A DNA stretch of 64,000 bases from Blattabacterium cuenoti (GCF_014251795.1 NZ_CP059201.1:248001-312000), one strand, 5' to 3'; positions 18,127-27,519 are shown, numbered from the stretch's first letter. Program-made: numbers and translations. The notes: generated by a model from the sequence alone, not told the origin.

Positions 18127-19514
18127 ATTTAAAAAAAATTAATTTTTTTTATTTCTTAGGAATAGGAGGAATAGGTATGAGTTCTCTAGCTAGATATTTT
18201 AATACTATGGGAAAAACTGTTTATGGTCATGATCAAAATAAAACTTTTTTAACAAAGGAATTAGAAAAAGAAGGGATATCCATCAATTATCATGATAATA
18301 TTGAAATATTACCGAAATGGATATTATCCAAAGAATGTTTGATTGTATATACACCAGCCATTCCTAAGCATCATAAACAATGGACATATTTAAAAAAATA
18401 TGGAAAAAATATAAAAAAACGTTCTCAAGTATTAGCTTTAATTACAGAAAATGAAATTTGTATTGCTATAGGAGGAACACATGGGAAAACAACTACTTGC
18501 ACCTTATTAGGACATATTTTATATAGCGTAGGAATGAATGTTACTGCTTTTTTAGGAGGGATATCTGAAAATTATCAATCAAATTTGATATTGAATAATG
18601 TATTAAACGGAAGAAAATTTTTTTTGGTAGAAGCTGACGAATTTGATTATTCTTTTTTATATTTGTCTCCTAATATAGCATGTATCACATCTTTTGACCA
18701 AGATCATGTAGATATTTATCCAATAGAAAATGACTTGAAAAAAGCTTATGTTGCTTTTTCCAATAGAATAAAAAAACCATATAAAAAAATTTTTCTTTGC
18801 AAAGAAGAATGTAAGAAAGAGTCTTTTATATGTGGGAACACTATATATTATTCCGTTATAAAAAAAGATAATTATTATGCTAATCATCTTTATATAAAAA
18901 AAAATAAATGGTACTTTGATTTTCATACTCCAAGAGAAACATGGAAATCTTTACCTTTACCTATTCCTGGTCTACATAATTTAAAAAACGTTACTGCAGC
19001 ATTAGCTATATCTGATTATCTTAAAATAACTCAAAAAGAAATTAGAAAAGCTTTATTTTTATTTAAAGGAATTAAAAGAAGATATTCTATTCATTATCAA
19101 TCTTCAAAAAAAATATATATAGATGATTATGCACATCATCCAACAGAAATTAATGCTTTGATATCTACTGTCAAAAAATGTTTTCCTAATAAAAAAATAT
19201 TGGGTATTTTTCAACCTCATTTATTTAGTAGAACTAAATTTTTTGAAAAATCTTTTGCAAAAAGTTTGGAAAATCTTGATATTTTAATTTTACTAGACAT
19301 TTATCCAGCTAGAGAATTAGATAAAAAAAATGGAATTAATTCCAATAATTTATTAGAAAAAATAAGAATAAGTTATAAAGAAATATCTACTTTAGCCAAA
19401 GTTTTAGAAAAAATTAAAAAAAAACATTTTGATATTATTTTGACAATGGGAGCTGGAGATATAGATACTTTAATTATTCCTATCAAAAAATGGTTGAATA
19501 AACAATATGGATAA
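18123..19514 (+). CDS. murC: UDP-MurNAc:L-alanine ligase MurC
   Basis: MurC adds the first amino acid of the murein stem peptide. The N-terminal GIGGIGMSSLA fold binds the UDP substrate, GGTHGKTTT is the ATP loop, and VEADEFDYSF, SFDQDHVDIY and DDYAHHPTEI are family motifs. The length of 463 residues is normal. It overlaps murG by 4 bp upstream and ftsQ by 8 bp downstream. With murE and murD it supplies ligases of the pathway; murF is not in this window. Confidence 0.95.
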   Translation: MNLKKINFFYFLGIGGIGMSSLARYFNTMGKTVYGHDQNKTFLTKELEKEGISINYHDNIEILPKWILSKECLIVYTPAIPKHHKQWTYLKKYGKNIKKRSQVLALITENEICIAIGGTHGKTTTCTLLGHILYSVGMNVTAFLGGISENYQSNLILNNVLNGRKFFLVEADEFDYSFLYLSPNIACITSFDQDHVDIYPIENDLKKAYVAFSNRIKKPYKKIFLCKEECKKESFICGNTIYYSVIKKDNYYANHLYIKKNKWYFDFHTPRETWKSLPLPIPGLHNLKNVTAALAISDYLKITQKEIRKALFLFKGIKRRYSIHYQSSKKIYIDDYAHHPTEINALISTVKKCFPNKKILGIFQPHLFSRTKFFEKSFAKSLENLDILILLDIYPARELDKKNGINSNNLLEKIRISYKEISTLAKVLEKIKKKHFDIILTMGAGDIDTLIIPIKKWLNKQYG

Positions 19515-20238
19515 AAATAATAAAACATTCTTTATCCTTATTTTATTCCTATATATGATTTGTTTCATTTCGCTTTTTTATTTCTCTCAAAAAACACATC
19601 AAAACAGAATTTTAAAAAAATTTCATATTATCATTTATCCTTTATATCAAAATCATTTTGTAAATGAAAGAATTATTAAAAATATTCTATTCCATAAAAC
19701 AGAAAAAATTGAAAAAAAAATCGGTCAATTATGTATATTGAGAATGGAAAAAAAACTCAATGATTATCCTTTTATAAAAAAATCTGAAGTGTTTCTTAGT
19801 ATAGATGGGACTCTGAATATTAAAATTTTGCAAAAAGAACCCATATTAAGAATCAAAAATGGAAAAAGAGAATATTATCTTACTAAAGATGCAGAGGATT
19901 TAGAACTTTCTTCTTTTTTTTCATCAAAAGTCCTTTTAGCAAAAGGACCTTTTTCAAAAGAAGAAAAAAAACATTTAACTAATTTAGTAAAATTTATAAA
20001 TTCCGATAATTTATTAAAAAATCAAATTATTAGCATAAAAAAAAATAATAAAGATTCATTTATTTTAATTCCAAAAATCGGTAATCATCATATTATATTG
20101 GGAAATATAAAAAATTTTAAAAATAAATTGAATAAATTAAAAGCATTTTATAAGCAGTACCTAAATAAAATAGATATTAATCAATATCAAAGTATTGATT
20201 TACAATACAAAGACCAAATAGTTGCAAAAAAAAGATAA
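19507..20238 (+). CDS. ftsQ: FtsQ-like cell division protein
   Basis: This is a 243-residue bitopic protein with a short cytoplasmic tail, a single membrane helix (about 8-25) and a periplasmic part that starts with POTRA-like sequence. A motif near LNDYPFIKKSEVFLSIDGTLNIKI resembles the FtsQ segment in which Lys/Val-rich strands precede a conserved EPI. The call rests on topology and its place between murC and ftsA, since the sequence is divergent. FtsQ bridges early and late divisome proteins. An internal terminator-like hairpin lies at 19930-19954. Confidence 0.8.
   Translation: MDKNNKTFFILILFLYMICFISLFYFSQKTHQNRILKKFHIIIYPLYQNHFVNERIIKNILFHKTEKIEKKIGQLCILRMEKKLNDYPFIKKSEVFLSIDGTLNIKILQKEPILRIKNGKREYYLTKDAEDLELSSFFSSKVLLAKGPFSKEEKKHLTNLVKFINSDNLLKNQIISIKKNNKDSFILIPKIGNHHIILGNIKNFKNKLNKLKAFYKQYLNKIDINQYQSIDLQYKDQIVAKKR
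19930..19954 (+). terminator. Terminator-like hairpin inside ftsQ (tentative)
   Basis: An 8-bp perfect stem (GTCCTTTT with AAAAGGAC) has a 3-nt AGC loop and is followed by CCTTTTT on the plus strand. The shape resembles an intrinsic terminator or attenuator, but it is inside coding sequence and AT-rich, so it may have no function. Confidence 0.2.
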
Positions 20239-20242
20239 GTCT

Positions 20243-21604
20243 ATGGAATATCAAGATATAGCTATAGGTCTTGATGTGGGAACCACGAAGATTGTAGCTA
20301 TGGTAGGAAGGAGAAATGAATATAATAAAGTTGAAATATTAGGCATAGGGAGATCTAAAAGTGTAGGTGTGCATAGAGGAATTGTAAATAATATAACTCA
20401 AACAATTGAAGCTATTCGTGAAGCTATATCTGAAGCAGAGCATAGTTCTGGTTTAAAAATCAAAGAAGTTATTGTTGGAATAGCAGGACAACATATTAGA
20501 AGTTTACAACACAATGATTATATTACTAGATTAGATTTTGAAAATGTCATTAGTCAAAATGATATACAAAAATTAATAGATCAAGTTCATAAACTAGTTA
20601 TGCAACCAGGAGAAGAAATTATTCATGTTCTTCCTCAAGAATACAAGGTAGATAGTCAAGCAGAAATAATAGAACCTATAGGAATGTATGGAAGTCGTTT
20701 AGAAGCAAATTTTCATGTAGTAGTAGGACAAATATCTTCGATACGTAATATTGGAAGATGTGTCAAAGCTGCAGGATTAAATTTATCTGGAATGACTTTA
20801 GAACCTTTAGCTTCTGCTGAAGCAGTTTTAAGTACTGAAGAAAGAGAGGCAGGTGTTGCTTTAGTGGATATAGGAGGAGGAACTACGGATATTGCGATAT
20901 TTAAAGATAATATTATCCGACATACTGCCGTGATTCCTTTTGGGGGAAATGTCATTACTGAAAATATAAAAACGGATTGTTTAATTATCGAACGACAAGC
21001 AGAATTACTAAAAATAAAATTTGGATCTGCATGGCCAGGAGAAAATAAGGAAACAGAAATTGTTTGTATTCCTGGATTAAGGGGTCGTGATCCTAAAGAA
21101 ATTTCTTTAAAATATCTTTCAAAAATTATTCATACACGAGTATGTGAAATTTTGGAACAAGTAAATGTAGAAATAAAAAATTATGGAAATGAAGAACAAA
21201 AAAAAAGACTAATTGCAGGATTAGTCATGACAGGTGGAGGTTCTCAACTGAATCATATTCGTCCATTAACAGAATATATTACTGGAATGGATGTTCGTAT
21301 AGGTTATTCTAATGAACACATTTCAGGAGGAGAAAACGGGATTATTAGTCATCCAGAATATGCTACATCTATAGGATTAATAATTAAAGGACTTGATGAT
21401 AAAAAAAAATATCTTTGTACAAACGCAGATATGGGACATAAAAATGATGAAAATTATGAGTTTATTTCTCCAAAATTTTATAATAAAAATCGTAGATTCA
21501 ATTATGACGAAGATCATAAAAAGAAAAAAAATAAACCAAAATCAAAATCTTTTCTTGAAATTTGGGCAGATAAGTTCCGTCAAATATTGAATGATACAGA
21601 ATAA
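20243..21604 (+). CDS. ftsA: Actin-like cell division protein FtsA
   Basis: FtsA tethers FtsZ to the membrane. The ATPase fold shows AIGLDVGTTKIVAMVG at the N-terminus, LVDIGGGTTDIAIF in the middle and VMTGGGSQL late, as in actin/Hsp70 proteins. The ATG at 20243 is preferred: it follows the ftsQ stop by 4 bp, while the in-frame TTG at 20222 overlaps ftsQ and adds seven unconserved residues. A basic tail, then FLEIWADKFRQIL, may form the C-terminal membrane-binding helix. The length of about 453 residues is normal. Confidence 0.94.
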   Translation: MEYQDIAIGLDVGTTKIVAMVGRRNEYNKVEILGIGRSKSVGVHRGIVNNITQTIEAIREAISEAEHSSGLKIKEVIVGIAGQHIRSLQHNDYITRLDFENVISQNDIQKLIDQVHKLVMQPGEEIIHVLPQEYKVDSQAEIIEPIGMYGSRLEANFHVVVGQISSIRNIGRCVKAAGLNLSGMTLEPLASAEAVLSTEEREAGVALVDIGGGTTDIAIFKDNIIRHTAVIPFGGNVITENIKTDCLIIERQAELLKIKFGSAWPGENKETEIVCIPGLRGRDPKEISLKYLSKIIHTRVCEILEQVNVEIKNYGNEEQKKRLIAGLVMTGGGSQLNHIRPLTEYITGMDVRIGYSNEHISGGENGIISHPEYATSIGLIIKGLDDKKKYLCTNADMGHKNDENYEFISPKFYNKNRRFNYDEDHKKKKNKPKSKSFLEIWADKFRQILNDTE

Positions 21605-21615
21605 TCAACCATGAA

Positions 21616-22950
21616 ATGAAAAAAGAAGATTTTATACCAAAAAAAGAAAACGTTCAATTTGGATTGAAAAAAAATCGTTCAGCTTCTATAAAAGTAATTG
21701 GAGTAGGAGGAGGAGGAAGTAATGCTTTAAGTCATATGTTTGAACAAGGAATTACTGGTGTAGATTTTATAGCGTGTAATACGGATGCACAAGCATTAAA
21801 AAATAATCCAGTCCCTATAAAAATTCAGTTAGGTGCTTCTATTACAGAAGGATTAGGGGCTGGAGCTGATCCAGAAATAGGGGAAAAAGCCGCATTAGAA
21901 AGTTTGGAGGAAATAAAAAGTATTTTAGATTCTAATACTAAGATGACCTTTATTACAGCAGGAATGGGTGGAGGAACGGGAACTGGTGCTGCTCCAATTA
22001 TTGCAGGAATTTCTAAAGAAAAAGGAATTCTTACTGTAGGGATCGTTACGATTCCGTTTCATTTTGAAGGAAAGATGAGATTAAAACAAGCTCAAAAAGG
22101 AATAGAAGCATTAAGAAAAAACGTGGATTCTCTCATTGTTATTAATAATGATAAATTAAGAGAATTATATGGAAATTTAGGATTCAAAGCTGGTTTTGCA
22201 AAAGCAGATGAAGTTTTAACTACTGCAGCTAAGGGGATTGCAGAAGTCATTACTCATCATTATAAACAAAATATAGATTTAAGAGATACAAGAACCGTTT
22301 TAAAAGAAAGTGGAACAGCTGTTATGGGTTCTTCTATTGCGGTTGGAGAAAATAGAGCTAAGGAAGCAGTTGTCCAAGCTTTGGATTCTCCATTATTAAA
22401 TGACAATAAGATTACGGGAGCAAAAAATGTTCTTCTTCTTATTGTTTCAGGAAAAATAGAAATTACTATAGATGAAATAGGAATTATAAGTGATTATATA
22501 CAAGCTGAAGCAGGTAACAATGCTAATATTATAATGGGTTTAGGAGAAGATGAAAGTTTGGAAGAAAGCATTTCAGTCACCATAGTAGCGACGGGATTTC
22601 CTACGGATGTACAACGGGTTATTAATCACGAAGAAAAAAAAATATTTCATAGATTAGAAGAACCTTATGAACAAAAATTAAAAAAAATGGAAGAAAACCA
22701 TTCTTATTCTAAACGAATCGATCCTTATTATTCAAAATCAAATCATTTAGAAAAATCTTGTTATAAAAATAAAAAAGATTCATCAAATCAAAAAAAAAAT
22801 ATTTTCGATCAATCTATCAATTCAAATTTTTTGATAAAAAAAAAATATATGCTAGAAGATAATTTCGATCTTCCTATTTCATCCAATGAAATAATATTAA
22901 AAAATCGTATTCGTAAAAAAGAAAATAATACAAATCAAGAATTCAATTAA
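21616..22950 (+). CDS. ftsZ: Tubulin-like cell division protein FtsZ
   Basis: FtsZ polymerises into the Z ring. The N-terminal IGVGGGGSNAL, the tubulin signature GMGGGTGTGAAP and the T7-loop NNDKLRELYGN context are intact within the first ~320 residues. The remaining ~120 residues form a Lys/Asn/Ser-rich linker, and I cannot recognise the usual conserved C-terminal peptide that binds FtsA. At 444 residues total length is ordinary. The stop overlaps the hisS start (TAATG). Confidence 0.96.
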   Translation: MKKEDFIPKKENVQFGLKKNRSASIKVIGVGGGGSNALSHMFEQGITGVDFIACNTDAQALKNNPVPIKIQLGASITEGLGAGADPEIGEKAALESLEEIKSILDSNTKMTFITAGMGGGTGTGAAPIIAGISKEKGILTVGIVTIPFHFEGKMRLKQAQKGIEALRKNVDSLIVINNDKLRELYGNLGFKAGFAKADEVLTTAAKGIAEVITHHYKQNIDLRDTRTVLKESGTAVMGSSIAVGENRAKEAVVQALDSPLLNDNKITGAKNVLLLIVSGKIEITIDEIGIISDYIQAEAGNNANIIMGLGEDESLEESISVTIVATGFPTDVQRVINHEEKKIFHRLEEPYEQKLKKMEENHSYSKRIDPYYSKSNHLEKSCYKNKKDSSNQKKNIFDQSINSNFLIKKKYMLEDNFDLPISSNEIILKNRIRKKENNTNQEFN

Positions 22951-24365
22951 TGTTTCTTAACATTCCTAAAGGAACCAGAGACTTTTCATCTATTGAGATG
23001 AATAAACGCAATTATTTAATTCAAACTATTCGAAAAAAATTTGAACTTTTTGGTTTTTATTCTATAGAAACTCCTGCTATTGAAAATATTTCCACTCTTG
23101 TTGGAAAATATGGGGAGGAAGGAGATTCCTTAATATTTAAGTTGTTACATTCAGGTAATTTTTTAAAAAAAAGGATTTTAGATTTTTATAAAAAAATAAA
23201 AAATGATAAAAAAACAGTTAATGTTGCAAAATGCTTAACTGAATATATATCTAATAAGGCTCTTAGATATGATTTAACGGTTCCTCTTGTCCGTTATGTA
23301 GTTATGCATAGAAATGAAATTTTTTTTCCTTTTAAAAGATATCAAATACAACCTGTCTGGCGTGCAGATAAACCTCAAAAAGGAAGATTTAGGGAATTTT
23401 ATCAATGTGATGCAGATACAATCTCTTTATCTTGGTCTTTATGGGAAGAAATAGAATTAATTCAGCTTTGTGACGAAATTTTTACTAAACTAAATTTTCC
23501 TATTCTTATCTATATTAATCATAGAGATATATTAAAAGGATTAGTAAAAATGGCTGGAATAGAAAATAATTTATGGAAATATTTTACGACCTCTTTAGAT
23601 AAATGGAATAAAATTGGAAGAGATTTAGTAAAAAAAGAAATGCTTCATAAAGGAATTTCATCTAAATCATTTGACAAAATTGCATTTTTTTTCGATATGA
23701 AAGAAAATTTCTATAATAAAAAAAAGTATTTGACTTTAGCTTTAAAAGATTTTGAAAAAGGTAAAAAAGGAATTAAAGATTTAAGTTTTATTTATGATAA
23801 TATAAAAAATATTTCTTTACAAAAAACAAAATTAGAATGGAATCTTTCTTTAGCTAGAGGAATGAATTATTATACAGGAACAATATTAGAAATTGTACCA
23901 TTCAACAATAGGAGTTTTATTTCTATTGGAGGAGGAGGGAGATATGATGGATTAGCTAATTTATTTGGAATGAACAACAATAACAACAATGTTTGTGGAG
24001 TCGGAATTTCTTTAGGTTTAGATCGAATTTATTTAGCAATGGAACAAGAAAACTTGTTTCAAACTATCTATAATTATCCTTCAAGAGTTTTATTTATTAA
24101 TTATGGAAATGAAGAAGTTTTATATGCGTACAAAATCATAAAATTTTTCAGAAAAAAAGGAATTTCTACTCAATTATATCCTCATGCGGATAAAATAGGA
24201 AAACAATTTAGATATGCTAATGATAATAATATTCCATTTGCTATTAGTATAGGAAAAAATGAAATCAAAAGAAATAAAATTAGAATGAAAAATATTCAAG
24301 AAAGAATAGAAAAAGAATATGATTGCATTAACGATGTTGTGAATCAATTAATGAAAAAATTATAA
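22950..24365 (+). CDS. hisS: Histidyl-tRNA synthetase
   Basis: HisRS charges tRNA-His, encoded at 46011-46085 in this window. The class II fold is shown by ALRYDLTVPLVRYV (motif 1-2 region), QPVWRADKPQKGRFREF (motif 2), the histidine-specific LARGMNYYTG and motif 3 with GVGISLGLDRIYLAM. A C-terminal anticodon-binding domain follows. At 471 residues it is longer than E. coli HisRS, with an insert near residues 60-100. It directly follows ftsZ and probably shares its transcript. Confidence 0.94.
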   Translation: MFLNIPKGTRDFSSIEMNKRNYLIQTIRKKFELFGFYSIETPAIENISTLVGKYGEEGDSLIFKLLHSGNFLKKRILDFYKKIKNDKKTVNVAKCLTEYISNKALRYDLTVPLVRYVVMHRNEIFFPFKRYQIQPVWRADKPQKGRFREFYQCDADTISLSWSLWEEIELIQLCDEIFTKLNFPILIYINHRDILKGLVKMAGIENNLWKYFTTSLDKWNKIGRDLVKKEMLHKGISSKSFDKIAFFFDMKENFYNKKKYLTLALKDFEKGKKGIKDLSFIYDNIKNISLQKTKLEWNLSLARGMNYYTGTILEIVPFNNRSFISIGGGGRYDGLANLFGMNNNNNNVCGVGISLGLDRIYLAMEQENLFQTIYNYPSRVLFINYGNEEVLYAYKIIKFFRKKGISTQLYPHADKIGKQFRYANDNNIPFAISIGKNEIKRNKIRMKNIQERIEKEYDCINDVVNQLMKKL

Positions 24366-24366
24366 C

Positions 24367-25002
24367 TCAATTGATCGCTTTTTTTTTCCATATAAAAAAT
24401 CCAAATATAGCCAATAAAACAAGAATCATAAATAAAATTCCTGTCATGAAGAATCCCTTAAAAAAATAAATAGGAACGGAAATACTATTTCCAACCATCC
24501 AAAATATCCAGTTTTCTACTTTTTTTATGGACATTTGATACATCCCAGAAAAATAGATACCCGTTGTCAGTACATCCATCCAATCATAATGATATTGAAG
24601 TTTTCCATAAAAATAATAAATCATTATACTGAAAATACAGGTAAGTAAAAACAAAATAAAGGTGTTAAAATAATCTTTTTGATTGCAAAAAGTAATAGGT
24701 ATTTTTTTATTTTTCTTTTTTTTATACATCCATGTATACCATCCGTAAAAGCTCATCAACGTATAATATACGTTAATCATAAAATCTCCATAAAGAGAAG
24801 TCAAAAAAGTTAAATAACTATATATAATAGTGCTAACTATTCCTATTGGATATACCCATATGTTATTTTTTTGAGCAAAAAAAACACTAAATATTGTAAA
24901 TGTGACAGCAGTCAATTCTAAAATTGTGTGAAAATAACTATTATGATAATAGGGAGATAAAACTATATGGATCCAATCATTCATCATATTCATTGAATTC
25001 AT
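24367..25002 (-). CDS. pnuC: Nicotinamide riboside/mononucleotide transporter PnuC
   Basis: PnuC proteins import vitamin B3 riboside. The 211-residue protein has about seven hydrophobic segments. A tryptophan-rich stretch near SFYGWYTWMYKKK and another near KVENWIFWMVGNSISVPIYF match the PnuC pattern (conserved Trp/Asn residues in the binding site). It suggests NAD precursors are taken from the host. Its start overlaps the upstream phosphopantetheinyl transferase gene by ATGA, so the two form one unit. The 3' end faces hisS with a 1-bp gap. Confidence 0.85.
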   Translation of the reverse strand: MNSMNMMNDWIHIVLSPYYHNSYFHTILELTAVTFTIFSVFFAQKNNIWVYPIGIVSTIIYSYLTFLTSLYGDFMINVYYTLMSFYGWYTWMYKKKKNKKIPITFCNQKDYFNTFILFLLTCIFSIMIYYFYGKLQYHYDWMDVLTTGIYFSGMYQMSIKKVENWIFWMVGNSISVPIYFFKGFFMTGILFMILVLLAIFGFFIWKKKAIN

Positions 25003-25640
25003 TTGTTGTCTATAACATAAACTAAGTAATATTCTTCTATTTTTCTGTAAAAGGCAAAAAACCGTTTACTATAGGAATTTTTTATAATCCAGCATGAGAC
25101 AAAAGAATCCTTTTTAATACAAAAAGGAGATACCTTATAATGATTTAAAAAACTATAGAAAATTCCTCCTTCTAGTTTATATAAACTTTCTTTAATTCCC
25201 CATATAATATGTAAATAATCTTCTTCATAATTTGGATGAATAAAAACAGATTCATCATCTCTAACAAATTTTTTTTTTATTTTCACTATTTTTTTATTTT
25301 TTCGTAATTTTTCTATATCAATTCCTATTTGATAAGAACTTATGGCTATAGCTATTCTTTCAAAAGAATGACTTATAGAAATATGTTTTTTTTCTGAAAA
25401 AAGGAAAGGCTTGCTTTTTTCATTATAAAAAATATTCATTTTCATACCTATATATTTAAAGGCATAACGTACTCCTAAAAATTCTCTTTTTCGTTTTTTT
25501 GATAATGATAAAAAAAATATCTTTTCTTTATCTGAAAGATAAAGTTTTTTTAAAAACATAGTTTCTAAAAAATATTTCCATCTAAAAACTATGATCATCG
25601 TATGAAAGATCTTATGAAATTTAGAAGAGTATAAATTCAT
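24999..25640 (-). CDS. 4'-phosphopantetheinyl transferase superfamily protein
   Basis: These enzymes attach phosphopantetheine from CoA to carrier proteins such as ACP. The two magnesium/CoA signatures are visible: QIGIDIEKLR and WGIKESLYKLEGG, separated by about 40 residues. At 213 residues and with an N-terminal domain it resembles the Sfp/Gsp type more than the short AcpS. In this genome the likely target is the fatty-acid ACP used by fabI and lipB. Co-transcription with pnuC is suggested by the 4-bp overlap. Confidence 0.8.
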   Translation of the reverse strand: MNLYSSKFHKIFHTMIIVFRWKYFLETMFLKKLYLSDKEKIFFLSLSKKRKREFLGVRYAFKYIGMKMNIFYNEKSKPFLFSEKKHISISHSFERIAIAISSYQIGIDIEKLRKNKKIVKIKKKFVRDDESVFIHPNYEEDYLHIIWGIKESLYKLEGGIFYSFLNHYKVSPFCIKKDSFVSCWIIKNSYSKRFFAFYRKIEEYYLVYVIDNK

Positions 25641-25701
25641 TTGATATAATCAATAAATCTAGCCATTTTTTTTGTACTATTGTGAATATAATTATTTATG
25701 T

Positions 25702-26706
25702 ATGAAAAATAAAATTGAAAAAGCGTTAAAAAATGTTATGATGATTGATAATAAAAATATTGTAGAATCCGGTTTAGTAAAAAAAATAGATTTATTAAAT
25801 AATGAAATCCAAATCTATTTGATTTTATCCAATCCTACTATGCATATAAAAAATAGACTCATAAAGGATATTACTCATTCTATAAAAAATCAAAATATTT
25901 TAAATACAATACGTATAAAAATAGAAATAAAATCCAATATCAAAATTAAACCAAAAAATATAATTGCTATAGCTTCTGGAAAAGGAGGAGTAGGAAAATC
26001 TACAATAGCAACAAATATTGCTGTATCTTTAGTTCAAATGGGTTTTCATGTTGGATTATTAGATGCGGATATTTACGGCCCTTCTATTCCATTAATGTTT
26101 CACATTGAAAATAATTCTGGAAATTTACAACATGAAAATGGTGTTATCAATCCTATTACTAGTTATGGAGTTAAAATTTTATCCATAGGTTTTTTTTCAA
26201 AAGATGGACAGGCTATTGTTTGGAGAGGCCCAATGGTTACTAAAGTTTTGAGACAATTTATACATGAAACTAATTGGGGTGGTTTAGATTTTTTAATTGT
26301 AGATTTACCACCAGGAACAGGGGATATTCATTTGTCTCTTTTGCAAGAGATTCCATTAAAAGGAATTGTGATAGTTAGTACGTCTCAAAAAATAGCCTTG
26401 TCTGATGTTAATCGTTCTGTAGGTATGTTTCGTATTAGATCGATTTATGTTCCAATACTTGGAATTATAGAAAATATGTCTTATGTTTTTTCAAAAAAAA
26501 CTAAAGAAAAATATTATTTTTTTGGAAAAGATGGAGTAAGAGATTTTTCCAAAAAAATGAATTTATTTTTTCTTGGAGAAATTCCGATGTTACAAAATAT
26601 ACGAGAATGTTCAGACTTAGGAATTCCTGTTGTTATAGAAAACGAATATGTTAGAAATATATTTATAAAAATTACAAAAAATATTATAAATCAATTGGAT
26701 AAATAA
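25702..26706 (+). CDS. Mrp/ApbC-type P-loop ATPase, iron-sulfur carrier family
   Basis: An N-terminal DUF59/MIP18-like domain (about 1-85) is followed by a deviant Walker A GKGGVGKST (about 97-105), the switch segment GLLDADIYGPSIP and VDLPPGTGD. These are family signatures of Mrp proteins that deliver Fe-S clusters. The CxxC cluster-binding motif usually found after ENMSY is missing; the segment reads VFSKKTKEKYYFFGKDG. I recall related Bacteroidetes proteins also lacking it, so this may be lineage-wide. The ATG at 25702 gives the normal N-terminus; an upstream TTG at 25672 is less likely. Confidence 0.85.
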   Translation: MKNKIEKALKNVMMIDNKNIVESGLVKKIDLLNNEIQIYLILSNPTMHIKNRLIKDITHSIKNQNILNTIRIKIEIKSNIKIKPKNIIAIASGKGGVGKSTIATNIAVSLVQMGFHVGLLDADIYGPSIPLMFHIENNSGNLQHENGVINPITSYGVKILSIGFFSKDGQAIVWRGPMVTKVLRQFIHETNWGGLDFLIVDLPPGTGDIHLSLLQEIPLKGIVIVSTSQKIALSDVNRSVGMFRIRSIYVPILGIIENMSYVFSKKTKEKYYFFGKDGVRDFSKKMNLFFLGEIPMLQNIRECSDLGIPVVIENEYVRNIFIKITKNIINQLDK

Positions 26707-26709
26707 TAT

Positions 26710-27519
26710 TTATATACAAAGTTTGATAAATTCTTTGACTATTAATATGAGCAGAGATATAGATTTTTCTGTTTCTTTATAAAAATTAATTTCGTCAAAA
26801 TTATGTTGTCCATTATCTTTAAGTTTTTCATATAATCCCATTACAATGGATATAGCAAATACTCGTAAATTCATAGATCTAGCTGTTATGACATCTTGAA
26901 CGATATTTATACCCACACTATCTCCCCCCATAGATCGTATCATAGCATATTCTGCATAAGTTTTATAATTCGGATAAGGATAAGCAACATATACTCCTTT
27001 TTGAATAATGATATTGTGATTCATTGCAATATTTTCTGCAATTTCTATCATTTTTTTATCATATGGTTCTGTAATTTGAAAAAATTTATTTTTTATAAAT
27101 CCTTTTATATTAGTATTTTCAGGAAAAAAATTAATATGATCTTTAATCAACATAACATCTCCCATTTTATAGTTTGGATTGACTCCACCAGAAATATTAA
27201 TCAATATTAATTTATCTATTCCTATATTTTTACACAGTAAAATAGGAAAATTGTTAGTTTTCTTTTCTTCATAAGAAGGATAAGGTTCAGGTTCTATTAA
27301 AAGAACCACATTTTTATTTTCTATTTTACCGAATAAGAATTTTCCATATAAATTTGAGAAAAGGGGTATTTCTTCATAAGAAATACATATAGGATTTTTC
27401 ATCTCTTTTATCAGCTGATCAAACTGACTTTCTAATAATAAAATTCCAAAATCAGGTTTTTCTTTGATTTTATTTTGTATGTATTGTTTCGATTTATCTA
27501 AACTCATAGTCATTAACAT
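26710..27519 (-). CDS. Purine nucleoside phosphorylase homologue with a degenerate active site
   Basis: The overall match is to trimeric PNP (family II): INISGGVNPNYKMGDVMLIKDHIN (105-130), AEYAMIRSMGGDSVG (189-203) and LRVFAISIV (218-226) align well. Signature residues do not. The glycine-rich GSGLG phosphate loop reads LESQF (29-33), the GRxHxYEG loop reads EPYPSYEE (78-85), the base-binding Glu of FET is Lys186, and the Asn of the ITN segment is Gly228. The protein is otherwise full length (269 residues) without stops. It may have lost catalysis, changed substrate or be decaying. The residue mapping was made by eye against the human enzyme. Confidence 0.7.
   Translation of the reverse strand: MLMTMSLDKSKQYIQNKIKEKPDFGILLLESQFDQLIKEMKNPICISYEEIPLFSNLYGKFLFGKIENKNVVLLIEPEPYPSYEEKKTNNFPILLCKNIGIDKLILINISGGVNPNYKMGDVMLIKDHINFFPENTNIKGFIKNKFFQITEPYDKKMIEIAENIAMNHNIIIQKGVYVAYPYPNYKTYAEYAMIRSMGGDSVGINIVQDVITARSMNLRVFAISIVMGLYEKLKDNGQHNFDEINFYKETEKSISLLILIVKEFIKLCI

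Noticed and set aside
26896..27210. 104-codon reading frame antisense to the PNP homologue
   Set aside because: It is Ile/Phe/His-rich, as expected for the reverse of AT-rich coding sequence, and lies fully within a longer gene.
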